This document shows, piece after piece, positions 1 through 6,483 of a stretch of DNA of 7,839 bases. Position 1 is the first letter of the stretch, and each line of letters opens with the position of its first letter. This stretch comes from an uncultured Synechococcus sp. (lineage in GTDB: Bacteria > Cyanobacteriota > Cyanobacteriia > PCC-6307 > Cyanobiaceae). The notes beneath the pieces are model-generated. The model did not search any database. It worked only from the letters and a program-made list of their open reading frames with translations, and had not been told where the DNA came from. Position numbers and translations under genes: made by a program. The DNA lies in the NCBI GenBank assembly GCA_913040905.1, contig CAJWIC010000057.1, positions 1 through 7,839 of the forward strand. Direction: 5' to 3'.

Positions 1-9
1 GAGGAGATG

Positions 10-1362
10 TCAGATAGCCGGTTGAACTTGCCCGGTTCTTTTGTCGGTTTGATCGGGCGCCTGATTTGACGACTCAGATAGAGCCATCAACCCAAGAAGA
101 GTTTTTTCAGCGACGCGATACTGACTGTCTTGATTCGTACCGAGATCTTCGATTTTAAAATCCTTCAATTCCTTTTCAGACACCTTTACCTCGATATCAG
201 GCTTGATGCCGTGTTGATGAATATCCTTACCGCTGGGGGTCAAATATTTGGCGATCGTCACGGTCATCCCTGAGCCATCGGATAGCCCTCTGACAGCCTG
301 AACAAGACCCTTGCCAAAGGTTGTTTGGCCTACGAGTTCGGCACGATCATTCTCCTGCAACGCGCCTGAAACGATTTCACTGGCACTGGCGGAGCCCTGA
401 TCGATCAGCACGACCATGGGTTTATCAGTGATGGCGCTTCCCGTGGCGCGGCGGATATCGCGGATTCCCTCCCGAGTCCGTGTGCTGACGATGATTCCCT
501 CGTTCAACCATTGCCGTGCGATGTCCACACTGGCCTCCAGCAGGCCGCCTGGATTGCTGCGTAGATCAAGGACGTATCCGGTAGCTCCCTGATCCTCGAA
601 ATCCTGAATCGCGTCGCGCATCTCACGCGATGCATTGGCGTTGAATTGTTTCAGCCGGATGTAACCGATCTTGCTGCCATCCACTGACGTGTTCAGAGCT
701 GATTTGACGGCATTGATTTCAATACGGGCACGGGTCAACGGAACGGAGAGCAGATCACCCTTACGACGCAGTCCAAGAATGACCTCGGTTCCTTGGGGGC
801 CGCGGATCAACTTCACCGCATCCTCCGTGGTCATGCCCTTGGTGGGGGTGCCGTCGATGCTGACGATGACATCCTTCGACTGCACACCCGCCCGTGACGC
901 CGGCGTTCCCTCAATCGGGGATACAACGATCAACTCCTTGGTGACTTTGTCGAGACTGATCTGGATCCCGACCCCCATCAATTCACCGGAGGTATCGATC
1001 CGCATCTCCTTGAATTCCTTGGGATCAAGAAAACGGGTGTAAGGGTCATCGAGGCTGTCCAGCATCCCTCGAATGGCCTCGTAGGACTCTTCGTCGCCGC
1101 CGTAGGACTTCTTCAGAAGATCCTTTCGCAGCTGCCGCCAACGCTCATCGGTGTAGGTGCCAGTGGAATCCAGATAATCCCGGTAGACGATCTGCCAGAC
1201 CTGGTCAATCACCTCTTTTGGACTGTCGGTGATCGCACCACCGCTCGCCCCCTTCAAGCCAAGGCTCGGGGCTGCCACCGAAACGGCCATGCCCCCCAGT
1301 CCCAGCATCAGCAGGAGCGGAGTTGAACGGAGGAGGCCGCGCAAACCCTTGGCGCTAGGCAT
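10..1362 (-). CDS. Carboxyl-terminal processing peptidase (S41 family, CtpA/CtpB/Prc type)
   Basis: Exported serine/lysine endopeptidase that trims C-terminal tails of envelope or thylakoid-lumen proteins. In cyanobacteria one paralogue matures the D1 protein of photosystem II; which paralogue this is cannot be settled here, though the sequence resembles the CtpB/CtpC group. Numbered from the ATG at 1362 (450 residues): basic N-terminus and a hydrophobic signal or anchor at about 13-34, the DDPYTRF motif at 105-111, a PDZ domain from GELMGVGIQ (about 126) to about 210, and the S41 domain at about 230-390. The catalytic pair is Ser326 in GSASASE and Lys351 in TFGKG, with the family's 25-residue spacing. 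The last 30 residues are hydrophilic and unconserved in appearance. The frame also opens at a TTG (1410) inside the end of ispG, preceded by AGAGGA. I prefer the ATG because it gives a cleaner signal peptide. Last gene of the leftward run. Confidence 0.93.
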   Translation of the reverse strand: MPSAKGLRGLLRSTPLLLMLGLGGMAVSVAAPSLGLKGASGGAITDSPKEVIDQVWQIVYRDYLDSTGTYTDERWRQLRKDLLKKSYGGDEESYEAIRGMLDSLDDPYTRFLDPKEFKEMRIDTSGELMGVGIQISLDKVTKELIVVSPIEGTPASRAGVQSKDVIVSIDGTPTKGMTTEDAVKLIRGPQGTEVILGLRRKGDLLSVPLTRARIEINAVKSALNTSVDGSKIGYIRLKQFNANASREMRDAIQDFEDQGATGYVLDLRSNPGGLLEASVDIARQWLNEGIIVSTRTREGIRDIRRATGSAITDKPMVVLIDQGSASASEIVSGALQENDRAELVGQTTFGKGLVQAVRGLSDGSGMTVTIAKYLTPSGKDIHQHGIKPDIEVKVSEKELKDFKIEDLGTNQDSQYRVAEKTLLGLMALSESSNQAPDQTDKRTGQVQPAI

Positions 1363-1396
1363 GGCCTGAGATCGCTGATTCCTTACCCTAACGAGA

Positions 1397-2593
1397 TCAG
1401 GCCGGTTCAACCCAACGCCCGTCCTCTTTGATCAACTGGATCAGGGCAGTCACACCGTCCTCTTCGGGCACCTTGCGGATCTCATCCCGTCCCCGGTACA
1501 GCGAAATCACCCCCGGTGTCTTGCCGACGTAGCCGTAGTCGGCATCAGCCATCTCGCCTGGACCGTTGACGATGCAGCCCATGACGGCAATGTCGAGACC
1601 TGTGAGGTGAGACGTCGCCTCCCGAACCTTGTGCAGGACTTCCTCGAGGTTGAACAGGGTGCGGCCGCAGCTGGGACATGCCACGTATTCCACCATGGTC
1701 TTGCGCAGACCGAGGGATTGAAGAATCGAGTAGCAGACAGGGATTTCCCGTTCCGGCGCCTCGGTCAAGGACACTCTGATGGTGTCGCCCAGACCATCGG
1801 CCAACAGGGTCGCAATGCCAGCCGTGCTCTTGACGCGGCCATAATCACCATCACCGGCTTCGGTCACGCCAAGGTGGAGGGGATAGTTGAATCCCTCCTG
1901 GTCCATCGTGTCTGCCATCAATCGATAGGCCGCCAGCATCACCGGCGCCCTCGATGCCTTCATCGAAATCACGATGTTGTGGAAGTCGAGAGCATCGCAG
2001 ATGCGAACGAATTCCATCGCCGACTCCACCATGCCCTTGGGGGTATCGCCGTAGGTGAACAGCATCCGCTCCGCCAGGGAGCCATGGTTCACCCCGATGC
2101 GCAGGGCTTTGTTCTGGTCCCTCAACAGGGTGACCAGCGGTTCGAAGGTTTCGCGGATCCGCGCCCCGATGGCCGCGAATTCCTCCTCGGAAAACTCTTC
2201 TCGGTTGGGATCTGGCTTATCGAAGACAAACAGGCCAGGGTTAATACGCACCTTGTCGACGTGCTGCGCCACCTCCATCGCGATCTTGACGCCGTTGTGA
2301 TGGACGTCGGCCACCAACGGCACCGAGCAACCGCGGGCACGGACGGCAGCACGAATCTCCCCCATGGCACGGGCATGGGCCATCGACGGTGTGGTGACAC
2401 GCACGATCTCACTGCCGGCTTCCGCCAGGCGGACGATGCCGGCGACTGCCGCATCGATATCGAGGGTGTCCTCATTGATCATCGACTGCACCACCACGGG
2501 GTGGTCGCTGCCGATCGCGACATCACCCACCATCACGGTGCGGGTGGTGCGGCGATGGATCTGGGTGTCGTAACGCCGATCCAGGGCTGTCAT
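1397..2593 (-). CDS. ispG: 4-hydroxy-3-methylbut-2-en-1-yl diphosphate synthase (flavodoxin/ferredoxin)
   Basis: Penultimate enzyme of the MEP isoprenoid pathway. It converts ME-cPP to HMBPP by reductive ring opening on a [4Fe-4S] cluster in the cytoplasm and so feeds carotenoid, phytol and quinone synthesis. The 398-residue protein is typical of the two-domain bacterial form. The N-terminal TIM barrel carries VQSMINEDT (35-43), [14 protein letters not shown] (93-100) and RINPG (116-120). The C-terminal domain carries the three cluster ligands Cys306, Cys309 (ACPSCGR) and Cys340 ([10 protein letters not shown]), followed by Glu347, matching E. coli Cys270/273/305 and Glu312 with a constant offset of 35-36. 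In cyanobacteria and plastids the electrons are known to come from ferredoxin; nothing in this sequence shows the donor. The ATG lies 22 bases past the uracil-DNA glycosylase stop, with no clear Shine-Dalgarno sequence, so translation may be coupled to the upstream gene. Confidence 0.97.
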   Translation of the reverse strand: MTALDRRYDTQIHRRTTRTVMVGDVAIGSDHPVVVQSMINEDTLDIDAAVAGIVRLAEAGSEIVRVTTPSMAHARAMGEIRAAVRARGCSVPLVADVHHNGVKIAMEVAQHVDKVRINPGLFVFDKPDPNREEFSEEEFAAIGARIRETFEPLVTLLRDQNKALRIGVNHGSLAERMLFTYGDTPKGMVESAMEFVRICDALDFHNIVISMKASRAPVMLAAYRLMADTMDQEGFNYPLHLGVTEAGDGDYGRVKSTAGIATLLADGLGDTIRVSLTEAPEREIPVCYSILQSLGLRKTMVEYVACPSCGRTLFNLEEVLHKVREATSHLTGLDIAVMGCIVNGPGEMADADYGYVGKTPGVISLYRGRDEIRKVPEEDGVTALIQLIKEDGRWVEPA

Positions 2594-2615
2594 GGCGGGC
2601 CAGGCCGAGAGCGCG

Positions 2616-3173
2616 TCAACGTTCGCACAGTCGCTGCTGCACCGCGCGGAGATCGGCCAGGGTCAACGCTGTTGGCGCATCAGCGGCCCTGGACGGATTG
2701 CGCAAGAGATACGACGGATGAAAGATCGGCATCACTTCACGGCCTTCCCAGCTGAGCCACTGCCCTCTGAGCTGGGTCATGCCAGTTTTGATCCCCAGCA
2801 GGCTGTTCACAGCAGTCGCCCCCAGGAGAATGATCACCTTGGGATCCACCAGGTCGATCTGACGATCCAGCCAGGGTCTGCAGGCCGTCAATTCCAGGCG
2901 TTTTGGACGGCGGTTCTGTGGAGGACGACACTTCACCGCATTGCAGATGTACAGATCGTTCTCGGGATCAAAGCCGACATCCAGCAACAACCTGTCGAGC
3001 AGCTGTCCAGAACGTCCGACAAAGGGCTGACCCAGGGCATCCTCCCGGGCACCGGGGGCCTCTCCGATCAGCATCAACGGCGCCGTCGCGGCACCACGAC
3101 TGATCACCACCCGGTGACGCGTCAGAGCCAGATCACAGGCGGTGCAGTGCTCGCAGTCACGCAGCTCCAACAT
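2616..3173 (-). CDS. Uracil-DNA glycosylase, family 4 (UDGa), [4Fe-4S]
   Basis: Base-excision repair enzyme that removes uracil from DNA, arising from cytosine deamination or dUTP incorporation. It has 185 residues, close to the family norm of about 200. Motif A is GEAPG at 37-41, followed by the acidic [19 protein letters not shown] stretch; the C-terminal active-site motif is HPSYLLR starting at His152. Four cysteines fit the iron-sulfur cluster ligands: Cys10, Cys13, Cys82 and Cys98. Their spacing (3, 69, 16) equals that of the Thermus thermophilus family 4 enzyme. Cys7, Cys77 and Cys183 are extra. The start codon lies 5 bases after the stop of the VOC-fold gene and lacks a Shine-Dalgarno sequence, which suggests translational coupling. 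Substrate range (single- versus double-stranded DNA, other deaminated bases) cannot be read from sequence. I leave the symbol blank because family 4 enzymes are not orthologous to E. coli ung. Confidence 0.95.
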   Translation of the reverse strand: MLELRDCEHCTACDLALTRHRVVISRGAATAPLMLIGEAPGAREDALGQPFVGRSGQLLDRLLLDVGFDPENDLYICNAVKCRPPQNRRPKRLELTACRPWLDRQIDLVDPKVIILLGATAVNSLLGIKTGMTQLRGQWLSWEGREVMPIFHPSYLLRNPSRAADAPTALTLADLRAVQQRLCER

Positions 3174-3178
3174 CGTGT

Positions 3179-3574
3179 TCAGGTGGAAGCACTGGGGAAG
3201 GGTTGCACCACGAGCACGGGATTGCCCTCAGGATCAGCCAGCCAGACCTCGGCACCAAAGGCCTCCTGTCGTGGAGGCTCGATCAGCGACGCACCCAGGG
3301 CCAGCCAGGCGGGCAACTGCTGTTGCAGATCCTCCAGGGGAACATCGCTGGAGGCGAGGCGCAGACAGGGGGCCATCGCGCGCCCCCGCAGCGGGAACGG
3401 ACGCCGGCGGGAGGGTCTGTAGATCTCCAGCCGTCCTCCGCCAGCCAAATCGACGATGCAATGGGATTGGGACAATCCCCTCAATTGAGGACGCTCCAAC
3501 AGCGCGGCGTAAAAGCTGGCCAGTCGCTGCGGATCGTCAGCCGCCAGCACCCAGCTCAGGTTGGTGAAGCTCAT
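3179..3574 (-). CDS. VOC/glyoxalase-fold protein of unknown activity
   Basis: A single-domain protein of 131 residues with the two half-repeats of the vicinal oxygen chelate fold. The first half opens with WVLAADDPQRLASFYAALL (8-26), including the usual FY pair. The second ends with VWLADPEGNPVLVVQ (110-124), the usual DPxGNP turn. The family includes glyoxalase I, dioxygenases and antibiotic-binding proteins, so the fold alone gives no substrate. Of the four usual metal-ligand positions only Glu50 (GGRLEIY) looks occupied. The first is in LSW, the third is Cys70 (APCLRL) and the last is Leu121 (NPVLVV), so a metal-dependent lyase activity looks unlikely. These positions come from alignment by eye. 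I chose the ATG at 3574; an in-frame GTG at 3589 would add five residues. Neither has a convincing ribosome binding site. It is the first gene of the leftward run and ends 5 bases before the glycosylase gene. Confidence 0.82.
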   Translation of the reverse strand: MSFTNLSWVLAADDPQRLASFYAALLERPQLRGLSQSHCIVDLAGGGRLEIYRPSRRRPFPLRGRAMAPCLRLASSDVPLEDLQQQLPAWLALGASLIEPPRQEAFGAEVWLADPEGNPVLVVQPFPSAST

Positions 3575-3658
3575 GACTGGAGAACACACAAGGTTGTCTG
3601 GGACACCACGTGAGGCAGGATGTGATCCTTACGCGTGCCACGGGGAGGTGCGTTGCCG
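3575..3658. promoter_or_regulatory. Divergent intergenic region
   Basis: These 84 bases separate the leftward VOC-udg-ispG-protease run from the rightward aminotransferase-phnDCE run, so promoters for one or both should lie here or just inside the flanking genes. I could not find a convincing pair of -35 and -10 boxes on either strand. Two small symmetric elements are present: CACGTG at 3607-3612 and AGGAT-GTG-ATCCT at 3617-3629. Both are short enough to be chance. Confidence 0.4.
3644..3650 (+). promoter_or_regulatory. Shine-Dalgarno sequence of the aminotransferase
   Basis: GGAGGTG, within GGGGAGGTG, is complementary to the 3' end of 16S rRNA and sits about 10 bases before the ATG at 3659. 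It is the strongest ribosome binding site in the window. It decides the start of the aminotransferase: the in-frame GTG at 3635 lies upstream of this site and has no equivalent signal. Confidence 0.75.
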
Positions 3659-4837
3659 ATGCCAGGCCCTCCAGAACTGTCCGCCCGGGCTGTGGCCCTC
3701 AAGCCCTCTCTGACGCTAGCCATCGCGGCCCAGGCCAAGGCACTGAAAAACGCGGGTCGTGATATCTGCAGCCTCAGCGCCGGAGAACCTGACTTCGACA
3801 CCCCGGACTTCATCGTTGAGGCCACCCGCAAAGCGCTGCGGGATGGCATCACCCGCTACGGCCCAGCGGCTGGAGAGCCTGAGCTCCGTGCAGCCGTCGC
3901 CGAGAAGCTCTCCAGCACCAACGGCATCGCCACCACCTCCGAGCAGGTTCTGATCACCAACGGCGGCAAGCAGGCGATTTACAACCTGTTTCAGGTGCTG
4001 CTCAATCCTGGAGATCAGGTGCTTCTGCCGGCGCCCTACTGGCTGAGCTACCCGGAGATGGCTGCCCTGGCCGGCGCCGAGGTGAAGCTGATCCCGACCC
4101 AGGCCGAGGGGGGGTTCCAACTCGACATCAACGCCCTGGAAGCGGCGATCACGCCTCGCACTCGCCTGCTGGTGCTGAATACACCCGGTAACCCCACCGG
4201 TCGGGTGATGCCACGCCAGGAGCTTGAAGCCGTGGCGGAGATGGTGCGTCGTCATCCCCAGTTGCTGGTGATGAGTGATGAGATCTACGAATTCCTGCTC
4301 GCGCAGGGGGAGCAGCACCACAGCTTTGCGGCCATTGCACCGGATCTGGCCGATCGCTGTTTCACCGTCAACGGCTTCGCCAAAGGTTGGGCCATGACCG
4401 GCTGGCGGCTGGGTTACCTCGCCGGACATCAGAACGTGATCAAGGCTGCCGCTGCACTGCAGAGCCAGAGCACCAGCAACGTCTGCAGCTTTGCCCAGAG
4501 AGGGGCGCTGGCAGCCATTCAGGGTCCGCGCGATTGCGTCGATGCGATGGCGGAGAGCTACAACCGCCGCCGACTGCTGCTCACCGAGGGGCTGCAGGCC
4601 ATTGAAGGGATCACGCTTGTGGAGCCCCGAGGAGCCTTCTATGCGTTTCCGAAGCTGCCGGAATCAGCAGGTGGATCGATGGACTTCTGCCGTCATGCCC
4701 TCGAGCAGGCAGGTCTTGCCGTTGTCCCGGGTCTGGCGTTCGGAGATGACCGCTGCATTCGGCTGTCCTGCGCTGTCTCGCGTGAGACGATCAGGGATGG
4801 CCTGTCGCGACTGGGGCAACTGCTCAGCACGACCTGA
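3659..4837 (+). CDS. aspC: Class I PLP-dependent aminotransferase, aspartate aminotransferase type (subgroup Ib)
   Basis: Cytoplasmic PLP enzyme that most likely interconverts aspartate/2-oxoglutarate and oxaloacetate/glutamate; some members of this subgroup also transaminate prephenate for arogenate synthesis, which cannot be excluded. The 392-residue protein has fold type I landmarks in order: SLSAGEPDFDTP (39-50), TRYGPAAG with Tyr67, NGGKQA (101-106), Trp128 stacking on PLP, the NTPGNPTG loop with Asn178, SDEIYE with Asp207 and Tyr210, Schiff-base Lys242 in NGFAKGWAMTGWRLGY, phosphate-binding Arg250, and C-terminal Arg368 (IRLSC) for the substrate alpha-carboxylate. The SLSAGEPDF form and length of about 390 fit the cyanobacterial/Thermus subgroup. 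The start is fixed by a GGAGG 10 bases upstream. The phnD start lies 24 bases past the stop, so the gene probably leads the plus-strand transcript. Transamination of a phosphonate substrate is conceivable from context but nothing in the motifs supports it. Confidence 0.92.
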   Translation: MPGPPELSARAVALKPSLTLAIAAQAKALKNAGRDICSLSAGEPDFDTPDFIVEATRKALRDGITRYGPAAGEPELRAAVAEKLSSTNGIATTSEQVLITNGGKQAIYNLFQVLLNPGDQVLLPAPYWLSYPEMAALAGAEVKLIPTQAEGGFQLDINALEAAITPRTRLLVLNTPGNPTGRVMPRQELEAVAEMVRRHPQLLVMSDEIYEFLLAQGEQHHSFAAIAPDLADRCFTVNGFAKGWAMTGWRLGYLAGHQNVIKAAAALQSQSTSNVCSFAQRGALAAIQGPRDCVDAMAESYNRRRLLLTEGLQAIEGITLVEPRGAFYAFPKLPESAGGSMDFCRHALEQAGLAVVPGLAFGDDRCIRLSCAVSRETIRDGLSRLGQLLSTT

Positions 4838-4861
4838 ATTGCTCCCATTTTTCGTTAACTG

Positions 4862-5782
4862 ATGCCAGGACGAGAACATCCGGCCGTGAAGGCCGCCGGT
4901 CTCACCGCCGGACTTGCCTTTGCGGCCGCCGTGGTCGGATGCAGCAGCGCACCACCCTCGAACCAACAGGTTCTCAAGATCGGTGCCATTCCTGACCAGA
5001 ACCCCGAGAGGTTGAACCGTCTCTATGGAGCCCTCTCCGACGAACTGGGTGCATCCCTGAATGTTGAGGTTCAGTACGTACCCGTCAGCAACTATGCGGC
5101 TGCCGTCAGCGCATTCCGCAGCGGCAGTCTTGATCTTGTCTGGTTCGGTGGCCTCACGGGTGTTCAGGCCCGTCTGCAGACCCCAGGGGCCACGGTGCTG
5201 GCCCAACGGGACATCGATGCCGAATTCACCAGCGTGTTCATTGCCAATGGAGCCAGCGGACTGCGCCCCATCACCAGTGCCGACCAATTGGTTCAGCTGA
5301 AGGGTCGCCGCCTGGCCTTCGGCTCCGAAAGTTCCACCTCCGGTCGACTGATGCCCCAGTACTTCCTCGGCGAGAACGGCGTCACCATGGCGGAACTGGC
5401 TGGGGGGGGACCCGGTTTCAGTGGCAGCCACGACGCCACGATCGCCGTGGTCCAGAGCGGTGCCTACGAGGTGGGTGCCCTCAATTCACAGGTCTGGCAG
5501 AGCAATGTCGATGAAGGCCGTGTGGATCCCGCCAAGGCGGCGGTGATCTGGAGAACTCCGCCCTACGTCGATTACCATTGGGTGGCTCGACCAGACCTGG
5601 ATTCCCGTTTTGGGGACGGATTCACCGGACGTGTCCAGAACGCCCTGCTGTCGCTGACACCCACAACGGAACGGGGAGCCTTGGTTCTGGAGCTGTTCGG
5701 AGCGAAACGGTTTATTCCGGCGCAAAACGAGGACTACAGCAAGATCGAGGCGGTGGGACGTCAGCTGGGCAAGATCCGCTGA
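4862..5782 (+). CDS. phnD: Phosphonate/phosphite-type ABC transporter substrate-binding lipoprotein
   Basis: Membrane-anchored ligand-capture protein of a PhnDCE-type importer, 306 residues from the ATG. A hydrophobic signal (about 11-24) ends in the lipobox VVGC, with Cys27 as the lipid-modified residue, followed by the serine/proline linker SSAPPSNQQ. The mature part follows the PhnD family: LKIGAIPDQNPERL (38-51), YVPVSNYAAAVSAFRSG with Tyr78, DLVWFGG, and the SESSTSGRL loop whose Ser158-Thr159-Ser160 corresponds to the phosphonate-oxygen-binding STS of E. coli PhnD. FSGSHDATI (186-194) and PPYVDYHW (233-240) probably complete the pocket. An in-frame GTG at 4886 would give a shorter, more canonical signal starting VKAAG; I could not decide between the two. 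The stop overlaps the phnC start by one base. Ligand identity (methylphosphonate, phosphite, 2-aminoethylphosphonate or other) is not determinable. Known picocyanobacterial homologues include phosphite and methylphosphonate binders. Confidence 0.92.
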   Translation: MPGREHPAVKAAGLTAGLAFAAAVVGCSSAPPSNQQVLKIGAIPDQNPERLNRLYGALSDELGASLNVEVQYVPVSNYAAAVSAFRSGSLDLVWFGGLTGVQARLQTPGATVLAQRDIDAEFTSVFIANGASGLRPITSADQLVQLKGRRLAFGSESSTSGRLMPQYFLGENGVTMAELAGGGPGFSGSHDATIAVVQSGAYEVGALNSQVWQSNVDEGRVDPAKAAVIWRTPPYVDYHWVARPDLDSRFGDGFTGRVQNALLSLTPTTERGALVLELFGAKRFIPAQNEDYSKIEAVGRQLGKIR

Positions 5783-5784
5783 TG
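5780..5784 (+). other. TGATG stop-start overlap, phnD/phnC
   Basis: The TGA of phnD and the ATG of phnC share one base. This arrangement usually means that terminating ribosomes re-initiate, keeping binding protein and ATPase on one message. The overlap also fixes the phnC start: the same frame is open further upstream, from 5578, but that part lies within phnD and lacks ABC-ATPase sequence. Confidence 0.85.
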
Positions 5785-6483
5785 TCTGTGCTGGAGCTCC
5801 GCCGGGCTGGACTGACCGGCCGGCTCCATCCCCTCGATCTCACGATTCGTCGCGGCGAGACCACCGTTCTGCTGGGTCGAAGTGGGGCTGGCAAGTCCAG
5901 CCTGATCGGCCTCTGCAACGGCAGCCTTCCACCCGATCAAGGCCACGTTCTCTGGCGGGGGCAGGAGCTTGAACGCTGTCGACCAGAGCAGCGTCGGCAG
6001 ATCGGCACCCTCTGGCAAGACCTCAGGCTCGTGGAGGAACTGACCGTGCTTCAGAACATCAACGCGGGAGCCCTCGGACGCCATTCGTTGTTGTGGGCGC
6101 TGCGCAACCTGCTGCAGCCGCCGGAACCGGAGATTGGCACCGCCATCCTGCGCCAGGTGGGACTGAGCAGCGATCTCAGCGATCAGCGGGTCTCCGGGCT
6201 CTCAGGCGGTGAACGCCAGCGGGTGGCCCTCGCTCGGCTGTTGCGGCAGCAACCGATGCTGGTACTGGCGGATGAACCGTTGTCCGCCCTCGACCCAGGC
6301 CTGGCACGCGATGTGCTCAACCTGCTGCTGGACCAGTCGTCCTGTGTGATCAGCCTGCATCGACCTGATCTGATGCATCAGTTCCAGCGGGTGCTGGGCC
6401 TGCGTCAGGGTGAACTGGTGCTGGACGCCGCCCCTTCAGCCATCACCCAATCAACCCTGGCATGGCTTTACAGCGAGGACTGA
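5782..6483 (+). CDS. phnC: Phosphonate/phosphite-type ABC transporter ATP-binding protein
   Basis: Cytoplasmic ATPase subunit that powers the importer; 233 residues, slightly shorter than the usual 245-280 for PhnC. All nucleotide-binding motifs are intact: Walker A GRSGAGKSS (32-40), Q-loop Gln79 (TLWQDLRLV), the signature LSGGERQR (140-147), Walker B MLVLADEP (159-166) with catalytic Glu165, D-loop SALD (168-171) and H-loop His193. PhnC-like features are GLCNGSLPPDQG after Walker A and the NINAGALGRHS segment after the Q-loop, which resembles the family's NVLxGRLG. Together with the neighbours this places it in the phosphonate group rather than a generic amino-acid ATPase. The start lies in a TGATG overlap with phnD, and the end overlaps the proposed phnE start by 22 bases. 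There is no extra C-terminal regulatory domain. Confidence 0.93.
   Translation: MSVLELRRAGLTGRLHPLDLTIRRGETTVLLGRSGAGKSSLIGLCNGSLPPDQGHVLWRGQELERCRPEQRRQIGTLWQDLRLVEELTVLQNINAGALGRHSLLWALRNLLQPPEPEIGTAILRQVGLSSDLSDQRVSGLSGGERQRVALARLLRQQPMLVLADEPLSALDPGLARDVLNLLLDQSSCVISLHRPDLMHQFQRVLGLRQGELVLDAAPSAITQSTLAWLYSED

Noticed and set aside
1..69. Short plus-strand frame with GAGGAG directly before an ATG at 7
   Set aside because: It ends after about 20 codons at a TGA at the 3' edge of the protease gene. The purine-rich start is at the window edge and touches the ATG with no spacing, so it is not a usable ribosome binding site.
1607..2755. Long open frame on the plus strand (382 codons) opposite ispG
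   Set aside because: It is the antisense shadow of ispG, whose motifs and cysteines are unmistakable. The antisense product is His/Arg-rich with no recognisable domain, as expected from opposite-strand reading of GC-rich DNA.
2592..3422. Plus-strand open frame (276 codons) opposite the uracil-DNA glycosylase and VOC genes
   Set aside because: It spans two genuine minus-strand genes and their junction, and its product is low-complexity Arg/Gln/Gly-rich with no motif.
3716..4429. Minus-strand open frame (237 codons) opposite the aminotransferase
   Set aside because: It lies wholly inside a gene with all PLP-enzyme motifs on the other strand; it has no ribosome binding site or domain.
4850..4861. 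Possible cyanobacterial Pho box before phnD (CGTTAACT)
   Set aside because: Only one TTAAC-type half is present, with mismatches at both ends of the octamer and no tandem repeats at the required spacing. It would also sit directly against the start codon.
4838..4861. Possible rho-independent terminator after aspC (ATTTTTCG)
   Set aside because: The T run has no GC-rich hairpin in front of it, so termination here is not supported.
4664..5431. Minus-strand open frame (255 codons) across the aspC-phnD junction
   Set aside because: It overlaps two well-supported plus-strand genes. The translation is Gly/Gln-rich without recognisable motifs and is best explained as a codon-bias shadow.
5578..5781. 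N-terminal extension of phnC in the same frame
   Set aside because: The 68 upstream codons lie within the end of phnD and show no ABC-ATPase sequence. The TGATG overlap gives a normal PhnC start at 5782.
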